A stretch of DNA of 6,156 nucleotides, taken from positions 1 to 6,156 of the forward strand of contig JAFLJV010000088.1 of the NCBI GenBank assembly GCA_022712845.1, read 5' to 3'. Below, piece after piece: positions 1 to 6,144 of the stretch; position 1 is the first letter of the stretch, and every line of letters starts with the position of its first letter. The notes beneath the pieces are model-generated. The model was given only the letters and a program-made list of their open reading frames with translations, had not been told where the DNA came from and did not search any database. Both the position numbers and the translations under genes were made by a program. This stretch comes from Sulfurimonas sp. GTDB taxonomy: Bacteria; Campylobacterota; Campylobacteria; Campylobacterales; Sulfurimonadaceae.

Positions 1-2144
1 GTCGTAAATATTATGGCACTACCAGCATAACTCATAACATACTTAAGTGCTTCTTCTAAATTTTCCCCACGCTTTCTAGCTTCTATATATTTTACCATGA
101 AGTGAATAGTATCATCAACTGCCACCCCAATTATAATAGCACCAGCGATTGCTACACCTAAGTCAATATCAATATCTAGCCATCCCATCACACCAACAAC
201 TAAGGCTATTGGAAGTATATTTGGTGCGATAAATAGAGGTAACATCTTAATATTTCTAAATATTAAAAGCATTAGTATAGAGATTAGAACTATTGCTAAA
301 GTAATTGACTGTATAAGAGTATCTGTAACATCTTTTTGCATATGAGCAAATAAAACTGTTTGTCCATTCACCTCTGCTCCGTAACCAGCTTTACTCCACC
401 ACTTCTCAACCCAACTTATCATCTCCAAGTCTTTTGAAGTATCTACCATATTTATAGATGCACTTACTCTTAGTAATCTCTCATGGATATCCATCTTATC
501 ATTTATCTCCATACCTTGAGGAAGAGATAACGAATACAAAAGAAGATACTGAGCTATAAGTTTAGAGTCATCTGGAATAGTTTTTGAGCCATTCATAACT
601 TCATTAAATGTTTTAATAACATCCATAAGTGAACTTATATGTCTAACATCAGGATATAAAGCATAAAATTCACCATAAAACTTCTCTATAGTATTTAAAA
701 AAACTGGGTCTTTTATACCATCGCTTTTTTTAGAATCAACTATAATTTCATAAGCCATAGGTCCTGTTAGATTCTTTTGCAAGTAAGCTGTATCTGCACG
801 AAACGGTACATTTTCTTTAAAATATCTAACTGTATTTGAATCAACTTGGGCTTTAAATATTCCTATTCCTATGCCTATAAATAAGATAGAAGTAATTATT
901 AAAATAGATTTATCGTACTTTTGTATAAACCCTACATAATTATGTGCTAAATTACAGTTATCTTCTTTATCTTCTTTATTAGTTGGTTTAATTTTAGGAT
1001 TTATAATTGCTAACATTGCTGGTACAAATAGCATCGTCAATACAAATGCTAAAATCGCTGCACTTGCTGTTGCTATTCCAAGTGTTTTTATAGGCACTAC
1101 CTCTGATATACTCAAAGATGCAAACCCTATAGATGTTGTTAATGAGGTTAAAAATAGTGCTAAGGCATTTTTATTTACACTATAGTGAATCGCTTCTTTA
1201 TTGTCCTTTCCATCTTTTCTTGCAATGGTGTATATCCAAAGTAGATGCATCGCATCAGCTATACCTATTGCCATAACAAAAACTGGTATATTTGCTGTAA
1301 AATTATTTAGCTTAAAACCAAACATTACTTGAATGGATAAGACTATCATAAATGTAAAAATCACAACAGATATACTCAAAAGTGCTGATGACATTTTTCT
1401 TAAAATTATAAAGAGTAATATACTCGCTATTATAATAACTAGGGGTGTAAAAGTACTTGCATCACTTTGTGCTATCTCTATAAATGATGTGTTAATTACT
1501 GGACCACCATTTAAGTGAAATTCAAAACCATACTTTTCACTCTCTGGTGCAATAATGGCTAAAGCAGCATCACGAAGTTTAAAACTCACCTCTGGATCAT
1601 CCCCAGCTTTTGGTGTCATCCTACCAACTATCATGGTTGTTTTTGCATCTTTTGATATCAATTTTGAAACTATCATATCCTGAGTAAGTGCTATCTCTTT
1701 TTTCTTGAGTAAATCTTCTGCTGTATAAGTATCTATTTCTTCTATAAAATCCTCAACTAAAATCTCATCAGGATACTCTTTATCAGCATGTATATACTGA
1801 TAATTTGTGATAGAATCAACTCTTGCTATATACTCAGTTTCCCACAGTTTAGCTGTAATATTTTGAATAGATGTTAATGCTTCTTTTGTAAAGATACCAT
1901 CTTCATTTGTAAAAGAGATAGTGATGGCATCATCATTACCAAATACAGCTCTAAAATTATCATAATTTTTTAATATTTTAGAATCACTATCAAACCAGAT
2001 TCTATAGCTCCCTTCAAACTCTAAGTTTTTAAGTGATGAAGCCATCATAATTGTTATGAGTGGGATTAAAATTGCTATAGCCCATCTAAATTTTATAGTT
2101 TTATCTACAAATTTACTTATGCGTGATTCATTTTCGCTAGTCAT
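1..2144 (-). CDS. RND/MMPL-family inner-membrane transporter (3' end outside window)
   Basis: A continuous minus-strand frame runs from the ATG at 2144 to the window edge without a stop, giving 714 codons; the C-terminus is missing. The start is set by AGGAG at 2155-2151, six bases upstream. Hydropathy read by eye shows the RND two-half layout: TM1 at about residues 20-36, a large periplasmic loop to about 225, TM2-TM6 at about 226-376, TM7 at about 414-434, a second loop to about 610, then TM8-TM10 and the start of TM11. TM4 carries GIADAMH and TM10 carries GVAVDDTIH, matching the Asp-containing motifs used for proton coupling in this family. It resembles the COG1033 'predicted exporters of the RND superfamily' rather than AcrB-type drug pumps. 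It is the last visible gene of an operon with a LolA-like protein and an outer-membrane barrel, so lipid or hydrophobic-compound export is inferred. The substrate cannot be read from sequence. Confidence 0.9.
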   Translation of the reverse strand, partial: MTSENESRISKFVDKTIKFRWAIAILIPLITIMMASSLKNLEFEGSYRIWFDSDSKILKNYDNFRAVFGNDDAITISFTNEDGIFTKEALTSIQNITAKLWETEYIARVDSITNYQYIHADKEYPDEILVEDFIEEIDTYTAEDLLKKKEIALTQDMIVSKLISKDAKTTMIVGRMTPKAGDDPEVSFKLRDAALAIIAPESEKYGFEFHLNGGPVINTSFIEIAQSDASTFTPLVIIIASILLFIILRKMSSALLSISVVIFTFMIVLSIQVMFGFKLNNFTANIPVFVMAIGIADAMHLLWIYTIARKDGKDNKEAIHYSVNKNALALFLTSLTTSIGFASLSISEVVPIKTLGIATASAAILAFVLTMLFVPAMLAIINPKIKPTNKEDKEDNCNLAHNYVGFIQKYDKSILIITSILFIGIGIGIFKAQVDSNTVRYFKENVPFRADTAYLQKNLTGPMAYEIIVDSKKSDGIKDPVFLNTIEKFYGEFYALYPDVRHISSLMDVIKTFNEVMNGSKTIPDDSKLIAQYLLLYSLSLPQGMEINDKMDIHERLLRVSASINMVDTSKDLEMISWVEKWWSKAGYGAEVNGQTVLFAHMQKDVTDTLIQSITLAIVLISILMLLIFRNIKMLPLFIAPNILPIALVVGVMGWLDIDIDLGVAIAGAIIIGVAVDDTIHFMVKYIEARKRGENLEEALKYVMSYAGSAIIFT

Positions 2145-2150
2145 TGTTAT

Positions 2151-2155
2151 CTCCT
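2151..2155 (-). promoter_or_regulatory. Shine-Dalgarno of the RND gene, overlapping the upstream stop
   Basis: AGGAG lies six bases before the transporter ATG. Its first two bases are also the last two of the TAG stop (2156-2154) of the barrel gene. Ribosomes ending the barrel protein therefore sit on the site that starts the transporter, which favours coupled translation. Confidence 0.75.
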
Positions 2156-3398
2156 AAAAATAGTAGGCTATGCTTAAGCCCACTCGTTGATGTGTCCCTA
2201 AAGCTGCATAAGCAGTTAACTCTTTTGATGATGGGTTGATATAGTTATAATCAAGCTCAACCTTAAAACTATCACCAAATCGACTTACATACTCTATAAA
2301 ATATATCTCTTCACTATACTCCATATCAACTACAACTCCACCAACTATAGAGGAGTCATCTGAATTATTAAAAGTGTATCTTGCCCCTATAAATAAATCA
2401 TTTTGCATAGTTTCATATAGTTTTAAATCATCCAGTTTCCCAGATTCATAAGTATCATATTTATAATACTCAACTATCAAACCAAGGTTTGCTTTAGACC
2501 AAGATGCATAAATATCCTCAAAAATATTTTCTATAGTGTGCTCTATTCCAAATCCAATATGTGAGTAATCACTTACTTTTTTATCATTAATTACATCAGC
2601 GTAAAGTAACTCCAGTTTTATAAGTGTAGTACCAATAACTAAAGTATTAAAAGTGATAAACTTATTTACCAAGTAAGCATTTTGATAAAGAGTTGTTGGT
2701 TGAGAAATACTTGAACTTATATATCTTTGTGAGTCATACCCATTTTCAAAAATAAATGCAAAATCTAGTGGATACTCACTATCAAGTGAAGCACTGTACA
2801 TTAGATATACCGAGGGTCTATAAACTCCATTTGATGTTTCAAGATTTTTATCATATGTTAAGTTTGATGGTAAAAAATAGTAAACATAAGGTTTGTCAGC
2901 CATTTTTTGATTTTGTTCATAAAGCTTTACTATCATTGAAAATTCACCATTTTTAGTGAAGTGAGAGTAAGATAGATTCCAAACACTTAACTTATCTGTA
3001 CTCAACATATCAGCTCTTAAATCACTTGGATTAAAAACATCTACAATATTTTCAAACTCCAATGAACCCCAAAATTTTATATTTTTCCCAACCACTATAG
3101 AGTCATCTTCAAAGTTATACTCTAAGTATAACTCATCAACTCTCATAAATGTTCGTTTTGTATTTTTACTATTTTTTTCTAAATCACTATAATCTTCTTG
3201 AGAGTACAAAGTTGCATACAGACTATAGTTTTCTTTTTCATACTCAAATTCAAAAGTTTGACTCGCTGTAAAATTACTACCATTTTTTGCATCAGGTTTA
3301 CTAAGGTAAAGTTGTGAATTTATATCAACATGACCACTAATTTCCAACTCTCCAAAAAGTAAAGTAAAGTTAAAAACTAAAAGAAGAAATAATCTCAT
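2154..3398 (-). CDS. Outer-membrane beta-barrel protein of the transporter operon
   Basis: A 414-residue protein with an N-terminal signal peptide (hydrophobic residues about 3-15, likely cleavage after Gly16) and no lipobox Cys. The mature part is made of alternating hydrophobic/polar stretches rich in Tyr and Phe with acidic turns, and it ends in ...AYYF. A terminal Phe is typical of proteins inserted by the BAM complex. Residues 100-128 (G104, WG at 110-111, NPSD at 123-126, R128) resemble the G...WG...NP.D.R region of DUF1302-type outer-membrane proteins found beside RND exporters; this is from memory and needs a profile search. The ATG overlaps the stop of the upstream LolA-like gene (ATGA) and has only a weak ribosome site, so translation is probably coupled. 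It is likely the outer-membrane part of the pathway, as channel or acceptor. The assignment as a barrel is firm; the family is less so. Confidence 0.8.
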   Translation of the reverse strand: MRLFLLLVFNFTLLFGELEISGHVDINSQLYLSKPDAKNGSNFTASQTFEFEYEKENYSLYATLYSQEDYSDLEKNSKNTKRTFMRVDELYLEYNFEDDSIVVGKNIKFWGSLEFENIVDVFNPSDLRADMLSTDKLSVWNLSYSHFTKNGEFSMIVKLYEQNQKMADKPYVYYFLPSNLTYDKNLETSNGVYRPSVYLMYSASLDSEYPLDFAFIFENGYDSQRYISSSISQPTTLYQNAYLVNKFITFNTLVIGTTLIKLELLYADVINDKKVSDYSHIGFGIEHTIENIFEDIYASWSKANLGLIVEYYKYDTYESGKLDDLKLYETMQNDLFIGARYTFNNSDDSSIVGGVVVDMEYSEEIYFIEYVSRFGDSFKVELDYNYINPSSKELTAYAALGTHQRVGLSIAYYF

Positions 3399-4147
3399 TT
3401 TTTCAGATATCTTTTATGAAAATTCTTTTCTTTAAGAGAATTTTTGATTTTTTCATCCATCCATACTAACTTAGTAGTTTTATCATTTTGAATATTTTTC
3501 ATAACAATAGAACCTATTCTAGGTATACCATCAAAATATTTATAATCACCAAAATATGCAGTTTTTAAAAGTTTCTTTTTTCTATCGTAATACTCAGCCT
3601 TATGAACTAAAAAATCTTTTTTATTTATCCATGATATTTGTTTTGTATAACCAGAGTATTTTGAGATAGGAGTATAAAATATTTTATACATATCAACTCC
3701 ATCAACAACTACCTCTTGTGCTTCACCAACATAACTATACTTTTTAAGATTAAAAGAGCCCAAATCTTCATATGAAAACTCACTCCCCATAAAAGAGCCA
3801 GATTTGTTTTTTGAAGCTATTCTTTTTACTCTTTTTAAAGCGGGTAAATACAGCCATTGATCATCATCTTTATCAAAATGCTCATAACTCAAAAACTTAG
3901 TCCCTTTAATATCAGAAGGTGTTAAAAATTCCATCAATGATTTATCTTCAATTTTTCCCTCTAAAACTTGCATCTTCATAGTTCTAATTTTTTCTTGCCC
4001 TTTTGCATTTATAAGAGTCATCTGCATCGTTGCAATAGAATCTTCAAAACCATTCATAACATCTTCACTTTTTTTTGCCACTTCAAAGTTGCTAAGTGCA
4101 AAAATTGTACTACTTAATAATAAGATTGATGTAAAAGTTTTAATCAT
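3395..4147 (-). CDS. Periplasmic LolA-like protein ('outer membrane lipoprotein-sorting protein' family)
   Basis: A 250-residue secreted protein. The signal peptide covers about residues 1-18, with cleavage near FALS; there is no lipobox Cys, so it should be soluble in the periplasm. The diagnostic stretch is at residues 98-129: WLYLPALKRVKRI, then a Ser/Lys linker, then FMGSEFSYEDL. This matches the conserved core of the family labelled outer membrane lipoprotein-sorting protein (LolA_like, cf. TP0789 of Treponema). Family members share the LolA/LolB half-barrel that holds acyl chains, so carrying a lipid or lipidated cargo between membranes is the expected role. The start is supported by AAAGG at 4158-4154, six bases upstream. 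It is the first gene of the operon, directly behind the operator region shared with tetR. It is not the housekeeping LolA: the core motif differs and it sits in a transporter operon. Confidence 0.85.
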   Translation of the reverse strand: MIKTFTSILLLSSTIFALSNFEVAKKSEDVMNGFEDSIATMQMTLINAKGQEKIRTMKMQVLEGKIEDKSLMEFLTPSDIKGTKFLSYEHFDKDDDQWLYLPALKRVKRIASKNKSGSFMGSEFSYEDLGSFNLKKYSYVGEAQEVVVDGVDMYKIFYTPISKYSGYTKQISWINKKDFLVHKAEYYDRKKKLLKTAYFGDYKYFDGIPRIGSIVMKNIQNDKTTKLVWMDEKIKNSLKEKNFHKRYLKK

Positions 4148-4167
4148 TATAAACCTTTTTTTATTTT

Positions 4168-4186
4168 ATGTTGACAATGTTAACAT
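4168..4186. promoter_or_regulatory. Operator 1 for the divergent TetR regulator (predicted)
   Basis: ATGTTGACAATGTTAACAT is a 19-bp near-palindrome with 9-bp arms around a central A and one mismatched arm position. It is 15/19 identical to the second site at 4191-4209. Size, symmetry and position between a tetR gene and its divergent target fit a TetR-family operator. Binding by this particular regulator is inferred. Confidence 0.7.
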
Positions 4187-4206
4187 AAAAATGTGAACGA
4201 TGTCAA
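4177..4206 (-). promoter_or_regulatory. Promoter of the LolA-like/barrel/RND operon (predicted)
   Basis: On the minus strand a perfect -35 TTGACA (4206-4201) is followed after 18 bp by TAACAT (4182-4177), four of six matches to TATAAT including A2 and T6. The -35 lies in operator 2 and the -10 in operator 1, so a repressor on either site would block polymerase. A start near 4170 leaves room for the AAAGG ribosome site. The -10 is imperfect. Confidence 0.5.
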
Positions 4207-4209
4207 CAT
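4191..4209. promoter_or_regulatory. Operator 2 for the divergent TetR regulator (predicted)
   Basis: ATGTGAACGATGTCAACAT is a weaker palindrome (6 of 9 arm pairs) sharing 15 of 19 bases with operator 1. The outer arms of the two sites, ATGTTGACA at 4168-4176 and TGTCAACAT at 4201-4209, are exact inverted repeats. The centres are 23 bp apart, a little over two helical turns. It is probably the lower-affinity site of a pair. Confidence 0.6.
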
Positions 4210-4232
4210 TTTTATTAAATTTATGTTAAAAT
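4203..4232 (+). promoter_or_regulatory. Promoter of tetR (predicted), giving a leaderless or near-leaderless transcript
   Basis: TAAAAT at 4227-4232 (five of six) lies 18 bp after TCAACA (4203-4208), whose bases fall in operator 2. Transcription would begin at about 4238-4240, on the ATG itself. An alternative -10, TATGTT at 4222-4227, would leave a leader of only a few bases. A half-site-like ATGTTAA also covers this -10. Confidence 0.4.
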
Positions 4233-4238
4233 TATATT

Positions 4239-4847
4239 ATGAAAAGTAAAAATCCTATCTCCTACCATCATGGAAACCTTAAAGACGCTCTAATTCAAAC
4301 ATCTCTTGAGATGATTGAAAGTGATGGTTTAAAAAGTATTACACTAAGAGAACTTACAAAAAAGCTTGGCACTTCTCGTTCTGCTGTGTATAGACACTAT
4401 GACTCTAAAGATACTCTTATAAAAGCTGTAATCCAAGCAGGATTTGAAAAATTAGATACAAATATAAGACCTGCTCTTTTAGAAGGTGATGATGTTTTAA
4501 AAAAACTTTACAATATGGGAAAAGTGTATATCAATTTTGCAATTAATAATCCAAATCTTTATCGCAGTATCTTTGGTCATGAACTAATGAATGAAAGAGA
4601 AGAGAGTTGTGATATAAAAGATATTGATGGTGATACAGGTTTTCATGCTTTAGTTGCCGTTATAGCAGAAGGACATGAAAAAAACGTTATAAAAAAAGAG
4701 GATCCACTCTTACAAGCAACTGTGATTTGGTCTATGATACATGGCATATCAAACCTTTTAATTGATGGTCATATGCATGTACAAGATAATATGGATGCAC
4801 TTTATGAACTTAGCTTTAAAACTTTAATAAATGGTATAAAAAATTAA
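4239..4847 (+). CDS. TetR/AcrR-family transcriptional repressor with WHG-type C-terminal domain
   Basis: A 202-residue regulator of normal TetR length. The N-terminal DNA-binding domain spans about residues 14-60, with the helix-turn-helix at 34-54 (ITLRELTKKLGTSRSAVYRHY) followed by the usual SKDTLIKAV helix. The C-terminal ligand/dimer domain contains W164, H168 and G169 in WSMIHGI, the signature of the TetR_C WHG subfamily, together with the NPNLYRSIFG segment at 104-113. It is transcribed away from the envelope operon across a 91-bp gap holding two similar operators, so it most likely represses both itself and that operon until an unknown ligand, perhaps a lipid or membrane-active compound, releases it. 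No Shine-Dalgarno precedes the ATG; the next in-frame Met (residue 25) would cut into the DNA-binding domain, so 4239 is kept as the start. It converges with a small acidic ORF 15 bp beyond its stop. Confidence 0.9.
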   Translation: MKSKNPISYHHGNLKDALIQTSLEMIESDGLKSITLRELTKKLGTSRSAVYRHYDSKDTLIKAVIQAGFEKLDTNIRPALLEGDDVLKKLYNMGKVYINFAINNPNLYRSIFGHELMNEREESCDIKDIDGDTGFHALVAVIAEGHEKNVIKKEDPLLQATVIWSMIHGISNLLIDGHMHVQDNMDALYELSFKTLINGIKN

Positions 4848-4862
4848 TATATTATAATAATA

Positions 4863-5003
4863 CTAGCAAAAACAGCTATCATTATCACTTTGGGAGTACT
4901 CATACGAGCTTTCTTCATAATCATAATTATAAGAATCTTCAGACTCTTCATTTTCACAATCATCTAACTCTTCATCTTCCCTGTCGTAAATATAAACTAA
5001 CAT
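4863..5003 (-). CDS. Small, highly acidic Tyr-rich protein with a C-terminal Cys-x-Cys (unknown function)
   Basis: A 46-codon ORF from ATG at 5003 to TAG at 4863-4865. It has a strong ribosome site, AAAAGGA at 5016-5010, six bases before the start, which is the main reason to call it real. By my count it contains 18 Asp/Glu, 7 Tyr, 7 Ser and 3 Cys, against one Arg and no Lys. After a short MLVYIYDR head it is nearly all acidic, with YNYDYEE at residues 25-31, and it ends CFC (Cys44, Cys46), with another Cys at 16. There is no signal peptide or membrane segment. It lies 80 bp downstream of the epimerase-like gene on the same strand and could be co-transcribed or use its own weak promoter. Metal or polycation binding, or a protein-mimic role, is conceivable from composition alone. 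I recognise no family. Confidence 0.65.
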   Translation of the reverse strand: MLVYIYDREDEELDDCENEESEDSYNYDYEESSYEYSQSDNDSCFC

Positions 5004-5009
5004 GATAAA

Positions 5010-5016
5010 TCCTTTT
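5010..5016 (-). promoter_or_regulatory. Shine-Dalgarno of the small acidic ORF
   Basis: AAAAGGA on the minus strand, with a six-base spacer (TTTATC) to the ATG at 5003. It is as good as or better than the sites of the larger genes nearby and is the decisive evidence for the start. Confidence 0.7.
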
Positions 5017-5025
5017 ATCTATAGA

Positions 5026-5031
5026 GTTATA
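5026..5031 (-). promoter_or_regulatory. Possible -10 of the small acidic ORF
   Basis: TATAAC on the minus strand in a very A+T-rich stretch, placed so that a transcript would start near 5019, just ahead of the ribosome site. No convincing -35 is visible. Read-through from the upstream epimerase-like gene is an equally good explanation for expression. Confidence 0.3.
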
Positions 5032-5083
5032 CTATATATCGAACAATTTGGATTAATTATGTAATTTGTAAGAAATTGTAGGA

Positions 5084-5905
5084 CTATTTACCTAATAAAT
5101 GTTCTAAGGATTTTTCTATAGTTTCATACTTAAATTTAAACCCTAAAGACTCTAAAGCTTTTGGATAAATCTCTTTTGAACCTGTTATAACCGTAGAACC
5201 TTCACCATACATAAGTTTTAAAACAAACTCAGGAAGTGGGAAAAAAGTGGGACGATTTAGTACTTTACCTAGTGCTTTTGTAAATTCATAGTTTGTTACA
5301 GGATTTGATGCTGTAGCATTTAGAACCCCTGTAATTGAATTCTCTATAACATACTCATAAATCCCAACAAGGTCTTGTATATCAATCCAGCTATTCATCA
5401 TCTTACCATCACTAATAACTCCACCAACTCCCATTTTAAAAGGAAGAAGCATTTGTGCTAATGCACCACCATCATTTCCAAGTATCATCCCAAAGCGTAA
5501 AATTATTGTAGGTTTTATAGACTTATTTGCCTCTGCTTCCCACATCTTAGCAAGTGATGCTAAAAAATCATTTCCATAACCACTATAACTCTCATCCAAA
5601 GGGGTATTGTCTGGATATGCTCCAATCGCAGATGTAGATATAAAATGTTTCACTTCACTTTTGTTGATAGCATTTACAAGTTTTTTTGTTATTTGTACTC
5701 GAGAATCAACCAACACTTTTTTATAAGACTCACTCCATCGCTTTATAATAGGTGCACCAGCAAGGTTAATAACAACATCAACCCCATCAAGTTTTTTAAG
5801 GATTTCTTCTTCATTATCATCGCGTGATATCACTACATACTCAGTAAATTTTTCTCTTAAATGTGAGCCAACAAAACCACTAGCTCCTGTAAATGCTACT
5901 TTCAT
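5084..5905 (-). CDS. TIGR01777 / YfcH-type NAD(P)-dependent epimerase-like protein
   Basis: A 273-residue extended short-chain dehydrogenase/reductase-like protein. The N-terminal Rossmann nucleotide-binding loop is GASGFVG at residues 7-13. NLAGAPI at 47-53, RW at 56-57 and DSRV at 67-70 are hallmarks of the TIGR01777 (YfcH) group, as is STSAIGAYP at 90-98. The C-terminal region, about 220-270 (NRPTFFPLPEFVLK, then the GEGS and GSKEIYPKAL segments), matches the DUF1731 tail of the same family. A canonical YxxxK catalytic pair is not evident, as is common in this group, and the reaction is unknown. The length is slightly below the roughly 295-300 residues usual for the family, mainly through short loops rather than a visible deletion. 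The start is supported by GGAGA at 5916-5912 with a six-base spacer and a TATAAT upstream. The neighbours give no pathway clue. Confidence 0.9.
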   Translation of the reverse strand: MKVAFTGASGFVGSHLREKFTEYVVISRDDNEEEILKKLDGVDVVINLAGAPIIKRWSESYKKVLVDSRVQITKKLVNAINKSEVKHFISTSAIGAYPDNTPLDESYSGYGNDFLASLAKMWEAEANKSIKPTIILRFGMILGNDGGALAQMLLPFKMGVGGVISDGKMMNSWIDIQDLVGIYEYVIENSITGVLNATASNPVTNYEFTKALGKVLNRPTFFPLPEFVLKLMYGEGSTVITGSKEIYPKALESLGFKFKYETIEKSLEHLLGK

Positions 5906-5925
5906 GATATGTCTCCGTTTTGATA

Positions 5926-5931
5926 ATTATA
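5926..5931 (-). promoter_or_regulatory. -10 element of the epimerase-like gene
   Basis: A perfect TATAAT on the minus strand (5931-5926), with a start expected near 5919, just before the GGAGA ribosome site at 5916-5912. No good -35 is present, which is common for housekeeping promoters in Campylobacterota. The rest of 5906-6008 is A+T-rich, holds no gene, and also contains the divergent plus-strand promoter. Confidence 0.6.
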
Positions 5932-5969
5932 GTGTAAGTAGTTTTAAATAGTTGGTTTTGGTATTTGAG

Positions 5970-6002
5970 TTTTTTTTTAAGTGAAGATTTAATTACTATA
6001 AT
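5970..6002 (+). promoter_or_regulatory. Plus-strand promoter with T9 tract, reading into the right-hand segment
   Basis: A perfect TATAAT at 5997-6002 is preceded by nine consecutive T at 5970-5978, in the -35 zone where Campylobacterota promoters often have T-tracts instead of a -35 hexamer. Transcription would start near 6009, exactly where the base composition changes to the G+C-richer segment. No protein-coding start with a ribosome site follows before the window ends. Confidence 0.5.
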
Positions 6003-6092
6003 TTAAGAATACCACCAAAAAATGGGAGCAAAAATAAGACAGTACTTATGCGAAACAGCGTCAGGAAATAGCTGAGAATGTCACCTGGGTTG

Positions 6093-6121
6093 AATGAGAA
6101 AAAGTCCATTAAATACTCATT
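6093..6121 (+). other. Hairpin with 6-bp stem and 17-nt loop
   Basis: AATGAG at 6093-6098 is the exact reverse complement of CTCATT at 6116-6121, with loop 6099-6115 between. It lies inside the candidate RNA and would be enclosed by the alternative long-range pair 6082-6087/6138-6143. Confidence 0.4.
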
Positions 6122-6144
6122 GCAAAACCTGAGCCATCAGGTGC
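6122..6144 (+). other. Strong hairpin with 6-bp stem, GCCA loop and bulged extension
   Basis: ACCTGA at 6127-6132 and TCAGGT at 6137-6142 pair perfectly around a GCCA tetraloop. Beyond an AAA bulge (6124-6126), GC at 6122-6123 can pair with GC at 6143-6144. No T-run follows on the plus strand, so it is not an intrinsic terminator in that direction. Confidence 0.5.

Noticed and set aside
1333..1518. A 61-codon plus-strand ORF
   Set aside because: It lies entirely opposite the well-supported RND transporter (TM2-TM4 region), has no ribosome site, and is a shadow of the coding strand.
2756..2956. A 66-codon plus-strand ORF
   Set aside because: It is antisense to the beta-barrel gene, with no ribosome site and no recognisable domain; a shadow frame.
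4171..4200. Plus-strand TTGACA at 4171-4176 as the -35 of tetR
   Set aside because: At 17-18 bp spacing the -10 would be TGAACG or GAACGA, which does not resemble TATAAT; the hexamer is better explained as an operator arm.
4845..4862. The palindrome TAATATATTA between the convergent tetR and small-ORF stops as a bidirectional terminator
   Set aside because: The stem is entirely A/T and overlaps the tetR stop codon; there is no G+C stem followed by a clean T-run, so I cannot support a terminator.
5043..5079. Inverted repeat ACAATTT/AAATTGT downstream of the epimerase-like gene
   Set aside because: Seven A+T-rich base pairs separated by 23 bases are expected by chance in such DNA, and no T-run follows to make a terminator.
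5645..5827. A 60-codon plus-strand ORF rich in Phe and Ile
   Set aside because: It is antisense to the Rossmann-domain part of the epimerase-like gene; the hydrophobic look comes from the complement of Lys/Asp/Asn-rich codons.
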